This document shows, one piece after another, positions 50,958 through 60,912 of a stretch of DNA of 64,000 nt (within the stretch, counting starts at the first letter, position 1; every line of letters starts with the position of its first letter). This stretch comes from Candidatus Mediterraneibacter pullicola (GTDB lineage Bacteria > Bacillota > Clostridia > Lachnospirales > Lachnospiraceae), in the NCBI GenBank assembly GCA_019117065.1, contig DXAK01000027.1, positions 28,087-92,086 of the forward strand, read 5' to 3'. The translations under genes and the position numbers were made by a program. The notes under the pieces were generated by a model. The model was not told where the DNA came from. It made no database searches and saw only the letters and a program-made list of their open reading frames with translations.

Positions 50958-51810
50958 TAAAACGACAACCAGCGATAAACTGAAAATGTATTTAAAACAT
51001 CCGGGCTCTTTCATTATGATGATTCTGGTGATGCTGGCGGCGATTCTTACCTTTACGGTGCTGCTCTTTCTCATTGCGTATATCCTGATGAACGGTGTGC
51101 CGCACTTAAAACCATCTCTGTTTGCGTGGGAATACTCTTCGGACAATGCCTCGGTTATGCCGGCGCTTGTCAATACGGTTGTGATGACGCTGCTTTCCCT
51201 GCTGATTGCTGTTCCGTTTGGAATTTTTTCCGCAATTTTTCTCGTGGAATATGCGGGCAGAGGAAATAAATTTGTGGAAGTGATCCGACTGACAACAGAG
51301 ACGCTCTCCGGTATTCCATCTATTGTATATGGATTGTTCGGTATGCTGTTCTTTGTCAATACACTGGACTGGGGATTTTCTCTTTTGGCAGGAGCGTTTA
51401 CACTGTCCATTATGATCCTTCCTCTGATTATGAGAACGACAGAAGAAGCGCTGAAGGCGGTTCCTGACTCTTACCGCGAGGGAAGTTTCGGATTGGGAGC
51501 GGGAAAACTGCGAACTGTGTTCCGTATCGTCCTTCCTTCCGCAATTCCGGGCGTGCTAGCAGGTGTAATCCTTGCGATCGGACGTATCGTAGGGGAGACG
51601 GCAGCTTTGATATACACGGCGGGGACAGTCGCACAGATTCCTTCCAGCGTGATGGGATCAGGACGTACGCTGGCGGTGCATATGTATAATCTGTCCAGCG
51701 AGGGACTTTATATGGATCAGGCGTATGCGACAGCAGTTATCCTGCTTGTTCTTGTAGTCGGAATCAACGCACTGTCAAGTGTGATTGCAAAGAAACTCAC
51801 GAAAGCATAG
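50950..51810 (+). CDS. pstA: Phosphate ABC transporter permease PstA
   Basis: Membrane permease of 286 residues. It contains ETLSGIPSIVYGLFGMLFF and the cytoplasmic loop SYREGSFGLGAGKLRTVFRI, parallel to PstC. The ATG overlaps the end of pstC, and pstB follows by 14 nt. Confidence 0.96.
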   Translation: MSNKTTTSDKLKMYLKHPGSFIMMILVMLAAILTFTVLLFLIAYILMNGVPHLKPSLFAWEYSSDNASVMPALVNTVVMTLLSLLIAVPFGIFSAIFLVEYAGRGNKFVEVIRLTTETLSGIPSIVYGLFGMLFFVNTLDWGFSLLAGAFTLSIMILPLIMRTTEEALKAVPDSYREGSFGLGAGKLRTVFRIVLPSAIPGVLAGVILAIGRIVGETAALIYTAGTVAQIPSSVMGSGRTLAVHMYNLSSEGLYMDQAYATAVILLVLVVGINALSSVIAKKLTKA

Positions 51811-51824
51811 AAAGGTAAAAGGAA

Positions 51825-52574
51825 ATGGGAAAGATCAGTATTAAAAATCTTGATTTGTATTATGGAGATTTCAAAGCTCTCAAAAATGTGAATCTTGACA
51901 TAGAGGCCAACAAGATCACTGCGTTTATCGGGCCTTCCGGCTGCGGGAAATCTACGCTTTTAAAATCCATCAACCGCATGAATGATTTGGTGGAGGGATG
52001 CCGTATTGACGGAAGCATCGAACTGGATGGGCAGAATATTTTCAAGGGCATGGATGTAAATATGTTAAGAAAGCGTGTGGGGATGGTATTCCAGAAACCG
52101 AACCCGTTCCCCATGAGCATTTATGATAATATTGCTTTTGGACCGAGAACACACGGTATCCGTTCGAAGGCAAAGCTGGATGATATTGTGGAGAAATCCC
52201 TCAGAAATGCAGCGATCTGGGATGAGTGTAAAGACAGATTGAAAAAAAGCGCCCTCGGAATGTCCGGCGGACAGCAGCAGAGACTCTGTATTGCGAGGGC
52301 TCTGGCGGTAGAACCGGAAGTTCTCCTGATGGATGAGCCTACATCGGCGCTTGACCCGATCTCGACTTCCAAGATAGAAGACCTTGCGATGGAATTGAAA
52401 AAAGACTATACTATTGTCATGGTTACACACAATATGCAGCAGGCGGTACGTGTGTCCGACAATACCGCGTTCTTTCTCCTTGGAGAGGTCGTAGAATACA
52501 ATAACACTGAAAAATTGTTCTCCATTCCGGCGGATAAGAGAACAGAGGATTATATCACAGGGAGGTTTGGTTAA
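51825..52574 (+). CDS. pstB: Phosphate ABC transporter ATPase PstB
   Basis: Cytoplasmic ATPase, 249 residues. Walker [10 protein letters not shown] (near residue 34), PstB-typical [20 protein letters not shown], signature [16 protein letters not shown] and Walker [16 protein letters not shown]. It drives phosphate import and with PhoU signals phosphate status to the kinase encoded downstream. phoU starts 3 nt after the stop. Confidence 0.98.
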   Translation: MGKISIKNLDLYYGDFKALKNVNLDIEANKITAFIGPSGCGKSTLLKSINRMNDLVEGCRIDGSIELDGQNIFKGMDVNMLRKRVGMVFQKPNPFPMSIYDNIAFGPRTHGIRSKAKLDDIVEKSLRNAAIWDECKDRLKKSALGMSGGQQQRLCIARALAVEPEVLLMDEPTSALDPISTSKIEDLAMELKKDYTIVMVTHNMQQAVRVSDNTAFFLLGEVVEYNNTEKLFSIPADKRTEDYITGRFG

Positions 52575-52577
52575 ATT

Positions 52578-53243
52578 ATGCGGAATAAATTTGACGAACA
52601 GCTTCATCGTTTGGATGAGCAGCTTACACATATGGGGGAACTCTGCGAGGCTGCTATTGCGAAAGCAACAGACGCGCTTAAGCACGGGAGCATTGAGGAA
52701 GCAAAAGCAGTCATTTCAGAGGATGAGGAGATCGATCAGTGCGAGAAGGATATTGAGAGACTCTGCTTAAAGCTCCTTCTCCAGCAACAACCTGTTGCTA
52801 AAGATTTAAGAAGGATATCTGCGGCGCTTAAGATGATTACAGACATGGAGCGCATTGGTGATCAGACGGCGGATATTGCAGAGATCATCATTTCCTCTGG
52901 AGACAATGCGGCTGAGGAAATCCATGTGATCGGAACGATGGCTTCAGAAGTGAGCCGTATGGTACGTCACAGCGTCAATGCTTACGTGAACAGGGATTTG
53001 GAACTTGCCCGCAGCGTTATGAAGGCGGACGATGGAGTGGATCAATACTTTGAGCAAGTCCGCGACGAGATGATTGAGTTCATCAAAGAGGAGAAGGGAA
53101 AGAACGGAAAGCGGATCTTTGACCTGATCATGGTGACAAAATATCTGGAGCGTATCGGAGATCACGCGACTAATATTGCGGAGTGGGTGGAATTTTCCAT
53201 CACGGGCGTGCACAAGGACAGTTCGCTCATTCATGAGAGTTGA
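52578..53243 (+). CDS. phoU: Phosphate signalling regulator PhoU
   Basis: Helical cytoplasmic protein of 221 residues made of two three-helix PhoU repeats. Metal-binding-type motifs are seen as RMERIGDQTADIAE-like ITDMERIGDQTADIAEI (near residue 93) and KYLERIGDHATNIAEW (near 192). It links PstB to the sensor kinase and limits phosphate uptake. Ribosome site GGAGG overlaps the end of pstB. Confidence 0.96.
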   Translation: MRNKFDEQLHRLDEQLTHMGELCEAAIAKATDALKHGSIEEAKAVISEDEEIDQCEKDIERLCLKLLLQQQPVAKDLRRISAALKMITDMERIGDQTADIAEIIISSGDNAAEEIHVIGTMASEVSRMVRHSVNAYVNRDLELARSVMKADDGVDQYFEQVRDEMIEFIKEEKGKNGKRIFDLIMVTKYLERIGDHATNIAEWVEFSITGVHKDSSLIHES

Positions 53244-53283
53244 TTCTGAAGAGATTAAAAAAAACGGAGGAGAACTTGAGACA

Positions 53284-53958
53284 ATGATATATTGCGTGGA
53301 AGATGATGATAACATCAGAGAGCTTGTAATATATACACTGGAAACGACCGGGCTTGAGGCCAGAGGGTTCGCAGACGGTTCTGCCTTCATGGAGGCTCTG
53401 GCGTTTGACACGCCGGAGCTCATCCTGCTTGATATCATGCTCCCGGGTGATGACGGACTCACACTTTTGAAAAAGCTGAAATCGTCAGCTAAGACAAAAG
53501 GTATTCCGGTGATCATGGTGACGGCAAAAGGAACGGAGTATGACAAAGTAGTCGGACTGGATTCCGGGGCAGATGATTATGTGACGAAACCATTCGGTAT
53601 GATGGAACTTGTATCCCGGATCAAGGCTGTTTTACGCCGCACGGGAAAAGTGGAAGACCGTACGGATATGGAGATATCCGGCGTCTGTGTGAATGTGAAA
53701 AAGCATGAAGTCACTGTGGACGGCAGACAGGTTTCACTTACGCTGAAGGAATTCGAACTGCTGGAGAAACTGATGCGCAATCAGGGAATTGTTTTAACGC
53801 GTGATCAGCTCCTGACGGAAATCTGGGGTTATGATTTTGACGGGGAGACCAGGACTGTGGACGTGCATATACGGACTCTGCGGCAGAAGCTGGGTGAAAA
53901 GGGTGAGATCATTCAGACTGTCAGGGGAGTTGGATACCGTGTTGGAGGGATTGCATAG
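53284..53958 (+). CDS. phoP: Response regulator, OmpR/PhoB type
   Basis: 224 residues: receiver domain with acidic pocket (VEDDDN), phospho-acceptor Asp in LILLDIMLPGDDG (near residue 52) and Lys in DYVTKPFGMMEL, then a winged-helix effector domain (LTLKEFELLEKLM ... TVDVHIRTLRQKLG ... TVRGVGYR). ATG 53284 follows GGAGGAG; ATG 53233 overlapping phoU is an alternative. Its place after pstSCAB-phoU argues for phosphate-starvation control. Confidence 0.94.
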   Translation: MIYCVEDDDNIRELVIYTLETTGLEARGFADGSAFMEALAFDTPELILLDIMLPGDDGLTLLKKLKSSAKTKGIPVIMVTAKGTEYDKVVGLDSGADDYVTKPFGMMELVSRIKAVLRRTGKVEDRTDMEISGVCVNVKKHEVTVDGRQVSLTLKEFELLEKLMRNQGIVLTRDQLLTEIWGYDFDGETRTVDVHIRTLRQKLGEKGEIIQTVRGVGYRVGGIA

Positions 53959-55329
53959 ATGGTGCAGGAGATTCGGCAGAACATCAGAAAAAAGACAGGA
54001 CAGCAGTATCCAAGGAGTATGAAGAGGAAAATACAGAAGAGCATGACGGCCATCCTTGCGGTGACTTTCGTGCTTTTCTATGCTATTCTGTCGCTTGTGC
54101 TCTACGATCGGAACGTGTCCCTGCTGCAGTCTGAGATGAAGCAGGAGGCAAAGTATATCTGTGCTGCCATTAATATTACCGGACCTGAGTATCTGGAGCA
54201 GATGGACAATGTAGAGGTGCGGACCAGGGTGACGCGCATAGCGCGGGACGGCAGTGTTCTTTATGACTCTCGTCGGGATGAAAGTACTCTCGAAAACCAC
54301 GGGAACAGGAAAGAAGTTCAGGATGCCCTTCGGGTTGGAGAAGGTGAAGATATACGCCGCTCTGTCACCGTAAAAGAGGACATGTATTACTATGCACTGC
54401 TTCTGGACGATGGGACCGTGCTGCGCGTATCAAAAATGGTAGACAGTCTTGCGAGCACTGCGATGACGCTCATCCCATTGATGGGAGGCATTGCCCTGCT
54501 GATGGTATTGTTTGCCATGCTGCTGGCCAGATGGCAGACAGCCCGGCTGATCAAACCCATCAATGAACTGGATATTGAGCATCCGTTGGATAATGCGGTC
54601 TACGAGGAACTTACGCCCTTACTTGTGGCCATGGATAAACAGAATAAAGAAAAAGAAGCCGTATCCAACATGAGAAAAGAATTTTCGGCAAACGTGTCTC
54701 ATGAGCTGAAGACGCCGCTTACATCTATTTCAGGGTACGCGGAGATCATGAAGAACGGGATGGTACGCAATACCGATATCCCGGAGTTTTCGGAGCGTAT
54801 ATACAAAGAAGCGCGCCGTCTTATCACGTTGGTTGAGGATATCATCAAGCTGTCCAAGCTGGATGAAGAGTCCGTGGAACTGGAGAAGCAGTCGGTGGAC
54901 CTTTACGAGCTCACCAGGGAGATCATCAGCCGCCTGTCCCCTCAGGCGTCCCAGAAGAATGTCCGTATGGAGCTGACCGGCGAGCCCGTGAAATATGTGG
55001 GTATCCGCCAGATTCTGGATGAGATGATCTACAATGTCTGCGAGAATGCCATCAAGTACAACAATGACGGAGGCCGTGTGACTGTCTGGGTCGGAAATAC
55101 TTTAAACGGCCCGAAGGTCAGTGTGGCAGATACCGGAATCGGGATACCGGAAGAACATCATGAGAGAATTTTTGAACGCTTCTACCGGGTAGATAAAAGC
55201 CATTCCAAAGAACGGGGAGGTACCGGTCTTGGGCTTTCTATCGTAAAACACGGAGCCTTGCTGCACGGAGCAAAAGTCAGTGTGGACAGTACACCCGGCA
55301 GAGGGACAAAGATAGAAATGCAGTTTTAA
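53959..55329 (+). CDS. phoR: Sensor histidine kinase, PhoR type
   Basis: 456 residues. An N-terminal transmembrane segment (around residues 28-50), an extracytoplasmic region of about 110 residues, a second transmembrane segment (near 170-190), then the dimerisation/phospho-acceptor box FSANVSHELKTPLTSISGYA (His near residue 247) and ATPase motifs (N box CENAIKYN, G1 VADTGIGIP, G2 GGTGLGLSIVKH). The start is adjacent to the response-regulator stop, after GGAGGGATTGCATAG. Partner of the preceding regulator in phosphate sensing. Convergent with, and overlapping by 4 nt, the next gene. Confidence 0.95.
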   Translation: MVQEIRQNIRKKTGQQYPRSMKRKIQKSMTAILAVTFVLFYAILSLVLYDRNVSLLQSEMKQEAKYICAAINITGPEYLEQMDNVEVRTRVTRIARDGSVLYDSRRDESTLENHGNRKEVQDALRVGEGEDIRRSVTVKEDMYYYALLLDDGTVLRVSKMVDSLASTAMTLIPLMGGIALLMVLFAMLLARWQTARLIKPINELDIEHPLDNAVYEELTPLLVAMDKQNKEKEAVSNMRKEFSANVSHELKTPLTSISGYAEIMKNGMVRNTDIPEFSERIYKEARRLITLVEDIIKLSKLDEESVELEKQSVDLYELTREIISRLSPQASQKNVRMELTGEPVKYVGIRQILDEMIYNVCENAIKYNNDGGRVTVWVGNTLNGPKVSVADTGIGIPEEHHERIFERFYRVDKSHSKERGGTGLGLSIVKHGALLHGAKVSVDSTPGRGTKIEMQF

Positions 55330-56342
55330 TTAAATCCGATGAGCCGTCTTGCCACGCTGTATGCCAGGGAAGACACCTTTCTTCCCGAACGGCCGGGCAG
55401 ATTCATTGTCTGGCCCAGGATGCCATAACGAATCTTTAAATAAGTTTTGTAATCTTTTTTCTTAAGGTAATTCCACAGTTCTTTCTTTTTAACGAGATTT
55501 TCCTGCTTTTTTGAACGAATGCAGAGAATGGAAGAAACAGTCATCATGATAGCCAGATAATTGACCATGTATCTTCTTAACTTTTTGCTTGTGATCAGGC
55601 GCAGCTCGTACATGGAAATCATTGATTTTGTGACAAAGAGCTGCTGGTCAATTCTGCTGATCATGACTTTTTCATTGACCGACTGATCTTCGCGCCCGAT
55701 AAAATATCTGTAAAAATCTACATTCAGGTAATAGAGAGTGCGGACGTGTGGCAGCGGATAATACACATAGATGTTGTCTACATAGAATGTGTGCTTCGGC
55801 AGTTTGAGCTGACACAGTTTCAGCATCTCTGTGCGGTAGATAACAGAGTGCATGAGAATATACTGGTCAAGGCGGAAACGTCCGATGTCATCCCAGCGGA
55901 AAATCTGATTTTCCGGAAGTACGTTATCATAGCGGATGACTTTTTTGTTGACCATGCCGACCTTCTCATAGACATAATTGGCAACCACCATATCCACCTG
56001 TGAATCTGCTTCCACAAAGCCTTTGATTACATCGAGAATCTTTATCAGAGAATCTTCGTCTACCCAGTCATCGCTGTCCACTACTTTAAAATATTTTCCG
56101 GTAGCGTGCTGAAGGCCGCAGTTGACTGCGTCACCATGTCCGCCGTTTTCTTTTTTTACGGCTTTGACAATAGTTGGATATTGTTTCTCAAAGCGTTCTG
56201 CAATCTCCTGCGTCCCGTCCTTTGACCCGTCGTTGACAATGATGATTTCTACGTCCTCACCTCCGGCCAGTATGGACGTGATCGCTTTTTCCATATAAGC
56301 CTCTGAGTTATAACATGGAATAGCAAATGAGATATATTTCAT
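55326..56342 (-). CDS. Family 2 glycosyltransferase
   Basis: 338 residues. GT-A fold with ISFAIPCYNSEAYMEKAI, IIIVNDGSKDGTQEIAERF and the metal-binding VVDSDDWVDEDSL (near residue 92). No membrane segments, so a cytoplasmic or peripheral enzyme. AGGAGG lies before ATG 56342 on the minus strand. Donor and acceptor are unknown; cell-surface polysaccharide or teichoic-acid decoration is the family default. It stands alone. Confidence 0.93.
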   Translation of the reverse strand: MKYISFAIPCYNSEAYMEKAITSILAGGEDVEIIIVNDGSKDGTQEIAERFEKQYPTIVKAVKKENGGHGDAVNCGLQHATGKYFKVVDSDDWVDEDSLIKILDVIKGFVEADSQVDMVVANYVYEKVGMVNKKVIRYDNVLPENQIFRWDDIGRFRLDQYILMHSVIYRTEMLKLCQLKLPKHTFYVDNIYVYYPLPHVRTLYYLNVDFYRYFIGREDQSVNEKVMISRIDQQLFVTKSMISMYELRLITSKKLRRYMVNYLAIMMTVSSILCIRSKKQENLVKKKELWNYLKKKDYKTYLKIRYGILGQTMNLPGRSGRKVSSLAYSVARRLIGFN

Positions 56343-56559
56343 AAATTTTTCCTCCTGAAAATACGATACAGCTGCTCAGCCGATGATTACAGAGATGGCT
56401 GAACTGTTATGTTTATATATTATACCATTTTTTCTTTAATATTGTAAAATTTTATTTTTTTCGATATAGTAGAGGTGTTGAATATCAGGGAGCGGGCGAA
56501 GGCGCCGGCTTCATGATAAAAACGGCATTATGCCGCAGAGATTTTTCAGGAGGAAACGC

Positions 56560-57783
56560 ATGAAGAAAAATGTGATCGTAGGACAGTCGGGCGGACCTAC
56601 CGCCGTTATTAATGCAAGTCTGTATGGAGTCGTGTATGAGGCGCTGAACCGGGAGGATTCTTTTGGCACTGTATACGGAATGATCAACGGAATCGAGGGA
56701 TTTTTAAACGGACAGGTTATGGATATGGAGCCGCTGGAGCTCTCCGGTGAACTGGAGCTGATCAAGACAACCCCGGGTTCTTATCTGGGTTCCTGCAGAT
56801 ACAAACTGCCGGAAGACCTGGGGGATGAAGTGTATGGAAGGCTGTTTGACAAATTTGAGGAGTACAATATCGGATACTTCTTCTATATCGGCGGAAATGA
56901 CTCAATGGATACTGTGAGCAAGCTGTCACGGTATGCAGAATCTGTCGGAAGCGACATCCGTTTCATGGGCATTCCGAAGACGATCGACAATGATCTTGTG
57001 AATACAGATCACACGCCGGGATTTGGGAGCGCGGCAAAATATGTGGCATCCACAGTGCGCGAGATCGCGGTGGATGCATCGGTTTATGACAACAAAAAAT
57101 CAGTTACTATCGTGGAGATCATGGGGCGTCACGCAGGATGGCTGACTGCGGCAAGTGCACTGGCGCGCAGAGAAGAAGGGGATAATCCGCTGCTCATCTA
57201 TCTGCCGGAGACAGCATTTGACACAGAACGCTTTATCAGTGATGTAAGCCTTGCCCTGGAGAAAATTTCCAACCTGGTTGTCTGTATTTCTGAGGGAATC
57301 AACGACGGTAATGGGACATTTATCTGTGAGCTTGCAAGTGACGTGGGAGTGGATACATTCGGTCACAAGATGCTTACAGGTTCAGGAAAATATCTGGAAA
57401 ACCTTGTGAAAGAACGTCTCGGTGTAAAAGTTCGCTCTGTTGAACTGAATGTGTGTCAGAGATGCTCCTCAGCCATGCTCTCGGCAACCGATCAGAAAGA
57501 AGCTATTGCATCCGGCGCATATGGCGTGAAATGTGCGCTTGAAGGCGAGAGCGGGAAAATGGTGGCATTTTGCCGCGTGCCGGGTGAGGATTACTGGGTG
57601 GATTATGTGACAGAAGATGTAAACTTAATCTGCAATCAGGAAAAAGCTGTACCATCAGAGTGGATTACAGAGAACGGTTCAGATGTGGGCAGAGAATTTA
57701 TCGAGTATGCCCTTCCGCTGATCCAGGGAAAGGTAAATGTACCGTCAAAAGACGGACTGCCCCTTTTCGCTTACAGAAAATAG
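56560..57783 (+). CDS. pfp: Phosphofructokinase, probably pyrophosphate-dependent
   Basis: 407 residues; phosphorylates fructose-6-phosphate. It starts NVIVGQSGGPTAVINASL. The phosphoryl-donor determinants read GGNDSMDT (Asp at the position of Gly104 in E. coli PfkA) and GIPKTIDNDL (Lys at the Gly124 position), the combination linked to pyrophosphate rather than ATP. Substrate loop MGRHAGWLTAASAL is present. ATG 56560 follows AGGAGGAAACGC; the frame is open to 56530. Confidence 0.92.
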   Translation: MKKNVIVGQSGGPTAVINASLYGVVYEALNREDSFGTVYGMINGIEGFLNGQVMDMEPLELSGELELIKTTPGSYLGSCRYKLPEDLGDEVYGRLFDKFEEYNIGYFFYIGGNDSMDTVSKLSRYAESVGSDIRFMGIPKTIDNDLVNTDHTPGFGSAAKYVASTVREIAVDASVYDNKKSVTIVEIMGRHAGWLTAASALARREEGDNPLLIYLPETAFDTERFISDVSLALEKISNLVVCISEGINDGNGTFICELASDVGVDTFGHKMLTGSGKYLENLVKERLGVKVRSVELNVCQRCSSAMLSATDQKEAIASGAYGVKCALEGESGKMVAFCRVPGEDYWVDYVTEDVNLICNQEKAVPSEWITENGSDVGREFIEYALPLIQGKVNVPSKDGLPLFAYRK

Positions 57784-57827
57784 AGGCAGTGCGTTAAAAA
57801 ATATAAAAGCGGCGATGTTAAGCAGTA

Positions 57828-58811
57828 TCAGCAGAGCTGTGTGGCGCAAGGCTGTCCCTGTGCCATTTCCAGCAGTCCGCGGACTCCGCAGTGCACCATG
57901 CTTTTTACGGCGCTGTCTGTGTAGAACGCCATATGCTGAGTGTGTATAACATTTTTAAATTGCCGCAGATAAGCCATATCGCGATTGGAGAGGATATCGG
58001 TCCGCAGGTCTTTGTGGACGATATCCTCTTCGTATTCCATGCAGTCAAGGCCGAGAGCACCGATGTGTTCAGACTCAATGCCGGAAATCAGGGTTTTGAT
58101 ATCAGTGAGCGCCCCTCTTGCACAGTTAATGAGAACAACGCCTTTTTTCATCATGGAGAGTGTGTCCGCGTTGATCATGTGATAAGTTTCGGATGTAAGA
58201 GGAACATGAAGGGAGATGATATGAGATTCCCTGTATAATGTCTTAAGAGGAACGTACTGTGCAATCTCTTTTGTGCCCGGGTCTTCGAAGCTGTCATAAG
58301 CAAGGATGCGGCAGCCAAAACCAGAGAGTTCCCGGATGACCGTGCGCCCGATCTGCCCGGTCCCGATGATTCCCACAGTGAGGTCTTTCAGTTCTCTTCC
58401 GATCAGTCCTGTCAGGGAAAAGTCATTGACCTGTGTCCGCCACAGCGCCTGTTTATAATTGCGCAGGCATAAAAGAATCATCATGAGTGTATAGTCGGCA
58501 ACCCCGTGTGGGTCATATCTGGAATTGCACACATGAAGTCCGATGCTGCGCGCGTAATCCACATCAATATGGTTGTAGCCTATGGTGCGGGTGGAGAGGC
58601 AGAGGACGCCCTGCTTTTTCATCAGGTCCAGTTCCGGTTTCCGGTAACTGTACATACCGAGGATGCTTACCCCACAGCCGTTTTCAAGTGTCTGTATATG
58701 TTCCATCGTCAGCTCTTCGGAATGAAGTTCCAGTTCAATTCCAGGGATGCCTGACAGTTCATCAAAATATTCTTTTTCATCTTCCCGTACTTCAAATGCG
58801 TAAATTTTCAT
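57828..58811 (-). CDS. D-isomer-specific 2-hydroxyacid dehydrogenase (D-lactate dehydrogenase-like)
   Basis: 327 residues. The NAD-binding motif is TVGIIGTGQIGRTVIREL (near residue 145), the catalytic Arg lies in LINCARGALTD (near 230), and the C-terminal His in VIHTQHMAFYTDSAV (near 295). The N terminus is similar to VanH/D-LDH proteins. GGAGA precedes ATG 58811 on the minus strand; the open frame to 59153 is not real. Probably reduces pyruvate or another 2-oxoacid. No VanA-type ligase is near, so a resistance role is not supported. Confidence 0.92.
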   Translation of the reverse strand: MKIYAFEVREDEKEYFDELSGIPGIELELHSEELTMEHIQTLENGCGVSILGMYSYRKPELDLMKKQGVLCLSTRTIGYNHIDVDYARSIGLHVCNSRYDPHGVADYTLMMILLCLRNYKQALWRTQVNDFSLTGLIGRELKDLTVGIIGTGQIGRTVIRELSGFGCRILAYDSFEDPGTKEIAQYVPLKTLYRESHIISLHVPLTSETYHMINADTLSMMKKGVVLINCARGALTDIKTLISGIESEHIGALGLDCMEYEEDIVHKDLRTDILSNRDMAYLRQFKNVIHTQHMAFYTDSAVKSMVHCGVRGLLEMAQGQPCATQLC

Positions 58812-59050
58812 AGTCAGTCTCCATTTCTTTTTATAGTGAGTATCGCCGGAAAACCAGAGAATAATCCTGAGTTTTCGGATCCCGTCTTCTGCAGTATAAA
58901 AGACCCGGGAAACCCTGTCAATGCGGCGCTTTGACGCGGCAAACAGGATTTGACAATAAGACAGGCATATGATGCATAGGATGGAGTAATAAAATTTATT
59001 GATATCCGTGTACAGGAAAGGGATTATCCTGTGCGCGGACAGGGAAGAAT

Positions 59051-60799
59051 ATGAGTCAGAAAATAGAAAATATCCTGAATCTGGCGCTGGACGCCACGCC
59101 TGATGAGCGGGAGCGTTCAGCAGAGCTGGAAATTGGTTTTGATTCGGAATCAAAGGAGTGGGAATTGATCGTGAAATATTCCGGATCGCTGGAGGCCGTC
59201 CGGGAGATCGCTGTGTCCGTGACCGAGCTTATGAACGGATATGCGGTCGTTGTTATCAAAGAAGAATGGATTGATGTGCTTGCCGGATTTGCGGAAGTCG
59301 AGTTTATCGAAAAACCGAAAAGTCTTTATTTTGAAGACGAGACCGGAAGGCAGGCATCCTGTATTGACACAGTGCAGTTCCCGCCTTATTCGCTGAGTGG
59401 ACGCGGCACGCTGATCGGTGTAATCGACAGCGGGATAGATTATGCAAACCCGGCTTTTCGAAATGAGGATGGAACCACGAGAATTGCTTTTCTCTGGGAT
59501 CAGACTCTTCCGGGAAATCCTCCGGATGGGTATGCCATCGGAACAGAATATACAAGGGCGGAGATCAACAGCGCACTTCAGGAGCCGGATGAAAGAGAAC
59601 GGTATCAGGCAGTGCCCAGCCGGGATATGAGCGGACATGGGACCGCGGTGACCGGAATTGCTGCGGGAAACGGTGCAGGGAGTCCGGGGAGACGGTATCG
59701 GGGAGCTGCTCCGGAGGCCGAACTGATCATAGTAAAGATGGGGATACCAAGGACAGAAGGGTTTCCAAGAACAACCGAACTGATGATGGGAGTGGATTAT
59801 GTTATCAGGAAAGCGCTGGATATGCGCAAACCTGTGGCCGTTAACATCAGCTTTGGAAATACTTACGGACCTCATGACGGGACCTCCCTTGTGGAAAAAT
59901 TTTTAAATGATATTGCAGATACATGGAAAAATGTAATCTGTGTGGGAAGCGGAAACGAGGGAACAACAGCGGGACACGCGGCCGGAAGAGTGACGGACGA
60001 GGAGGAGAAAGTGGTGGAGCTGGCAGTGCAGGAACTGGAACCGTCCTTCAATCTTCAGATATGGAAATCTTATGTGGATGACATGGATATCTCCGTAGTC
60101 AATCCGTCCGGAGTGCGGGTCGGTCCTTTTCAGGAGATACTGGGACCTCAAAGATTTTATCTGGGAGGGACAGAGCTTTTGATCTATTATGGTGAACCAA
60201 AGCCATATAGTGTAAAACAGGAAATATATCTGTCATTTATTCCGCGTCAGTCTTATATAGACAGTGGGGTGTGGAAGATTGTCCTTACACCCCGGAGAAT
60301 TGTAAACGGCGATTATCAGATGTGGCTTCCCGCTCAGGCGGCGCTGAATGTGGGAACAGCGTTTCTTCTTCCGAATAGTGACTCTACGCTTACCATTCCG
60401 TCTACGGCGTCTCTTGTCATTACTGTGGCAGCCTATGACGCCAGGACATTTTCTTATGCTGATTTTTCCGGCAGAGGGCCTGCGTCAGTGTATGAGGGCA
60501 GTGGTGTGCCAAAACCTGATCTTGCCGCTCCGGGAGTGCAGGTGATCGCACCGGCGCCCGGAGGAAGCTATCGGGCGTTCAGCGGCACTTCCTTTGCCAC
60601 TCCTTTTGTCAGCGGGAGCGCAGCGCTTCTGATGGACTGGGGAATCGTGCAGGGGAACGATCCTTATCTTTACGGGGAGAAAGTGAAAGCATACCTGCGT
60701 CGGGGAGCAAGAGAACTGCCGGGGTATGACGAGTGGCCAAATGCACAGCTGGGGTATGGGATACTGTGCCTTCAGGACAGTCTGCCCCGGGGAGTGTGA
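59051..60799 (+). CDS. S8-family subtilisin-like protease (Csp-like)
   Basis: 582 residues. The catalytic triad is intact: Asp in IGVIDSGIDYANP (near residue 125), His in SGHGTAVTGIAAGNG (near 196) and Ser in FSGTSFATPFVSGSA (near 515). No signal peptide. A long insertion between His and Ser domains and a leading region of about 110 residues match the CspB/CspC-type proteases of Clostridia, some of which process the spore cortex hydrolase SleC in germination. That role is inferred; the gene stands alone and related paralogues have unknown functions. Confidence 0.9.
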   Translation: MSQKIENILNLALDATPDERERSAELEIGFDSESKEWELIVKYSGSLEAVREIAVSVTELMNGYAVVVIKEEWIDVLAGFAEVEFIEKPKSLYFEDETGRQASCIDTVQFPPYSLSGRGTLIGVIDSGIDYANPAFRNEDGTTRIAFLWDQTLPGNPPDGYAIGTEYTRAEINSALQEPDERERYQAVPSRDMSGHGTAVTGIAAGNGAGSPGRRYRGAAPEAELIIVKMGIPRTEGFPRTTELMMGVDYVIRKALDMRKPVAVNISFGNTYGPHDGTSLVEKFLNDIADTWKNVICVGSGNEGTTAGHAAGRVTDEEEKVVELAVQELEPSFNLQIWKSYVDDMDISVVNPSGVRVGPFQEILGPQRFYLGGTELLIYYGEPKPYSVKQEIYLSFIPRQSYIDSGVWKIVLTPRRIVNGDYQMWLPAQAALNVGTAFLLPNSDSTLTIPSTASLVITVAAYDARTFSYADFSGRGPASVYEGSGVPKPDLAAPGVQVIAPAPGGSYRAFSGTSFATPFVSGSAALLMDWGIVQGNDPYLYGEKVKAYLRRGARELPGYDEWPNAQLGYGILCLQDSLPRGV

Positions 60800-60912
60800 A
60801 AATGTGCCAGGCGATAAAACAGGGATAATACTGTTTCGGATTGTCTTCATATGTGATAAAATAACTACAGAAGTTGGGGATGAAACTTTTTACAGAGAAA
60901 GCAGGGCACAAC

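Noticed and set aside
57828..58811. VanH of a vancomycin-resistance cluster
   Set aside because: Similarity to VanH is general for D-lactate dehydrogenases; no vanA, vanX, vanS or vanR gene is adjacent.
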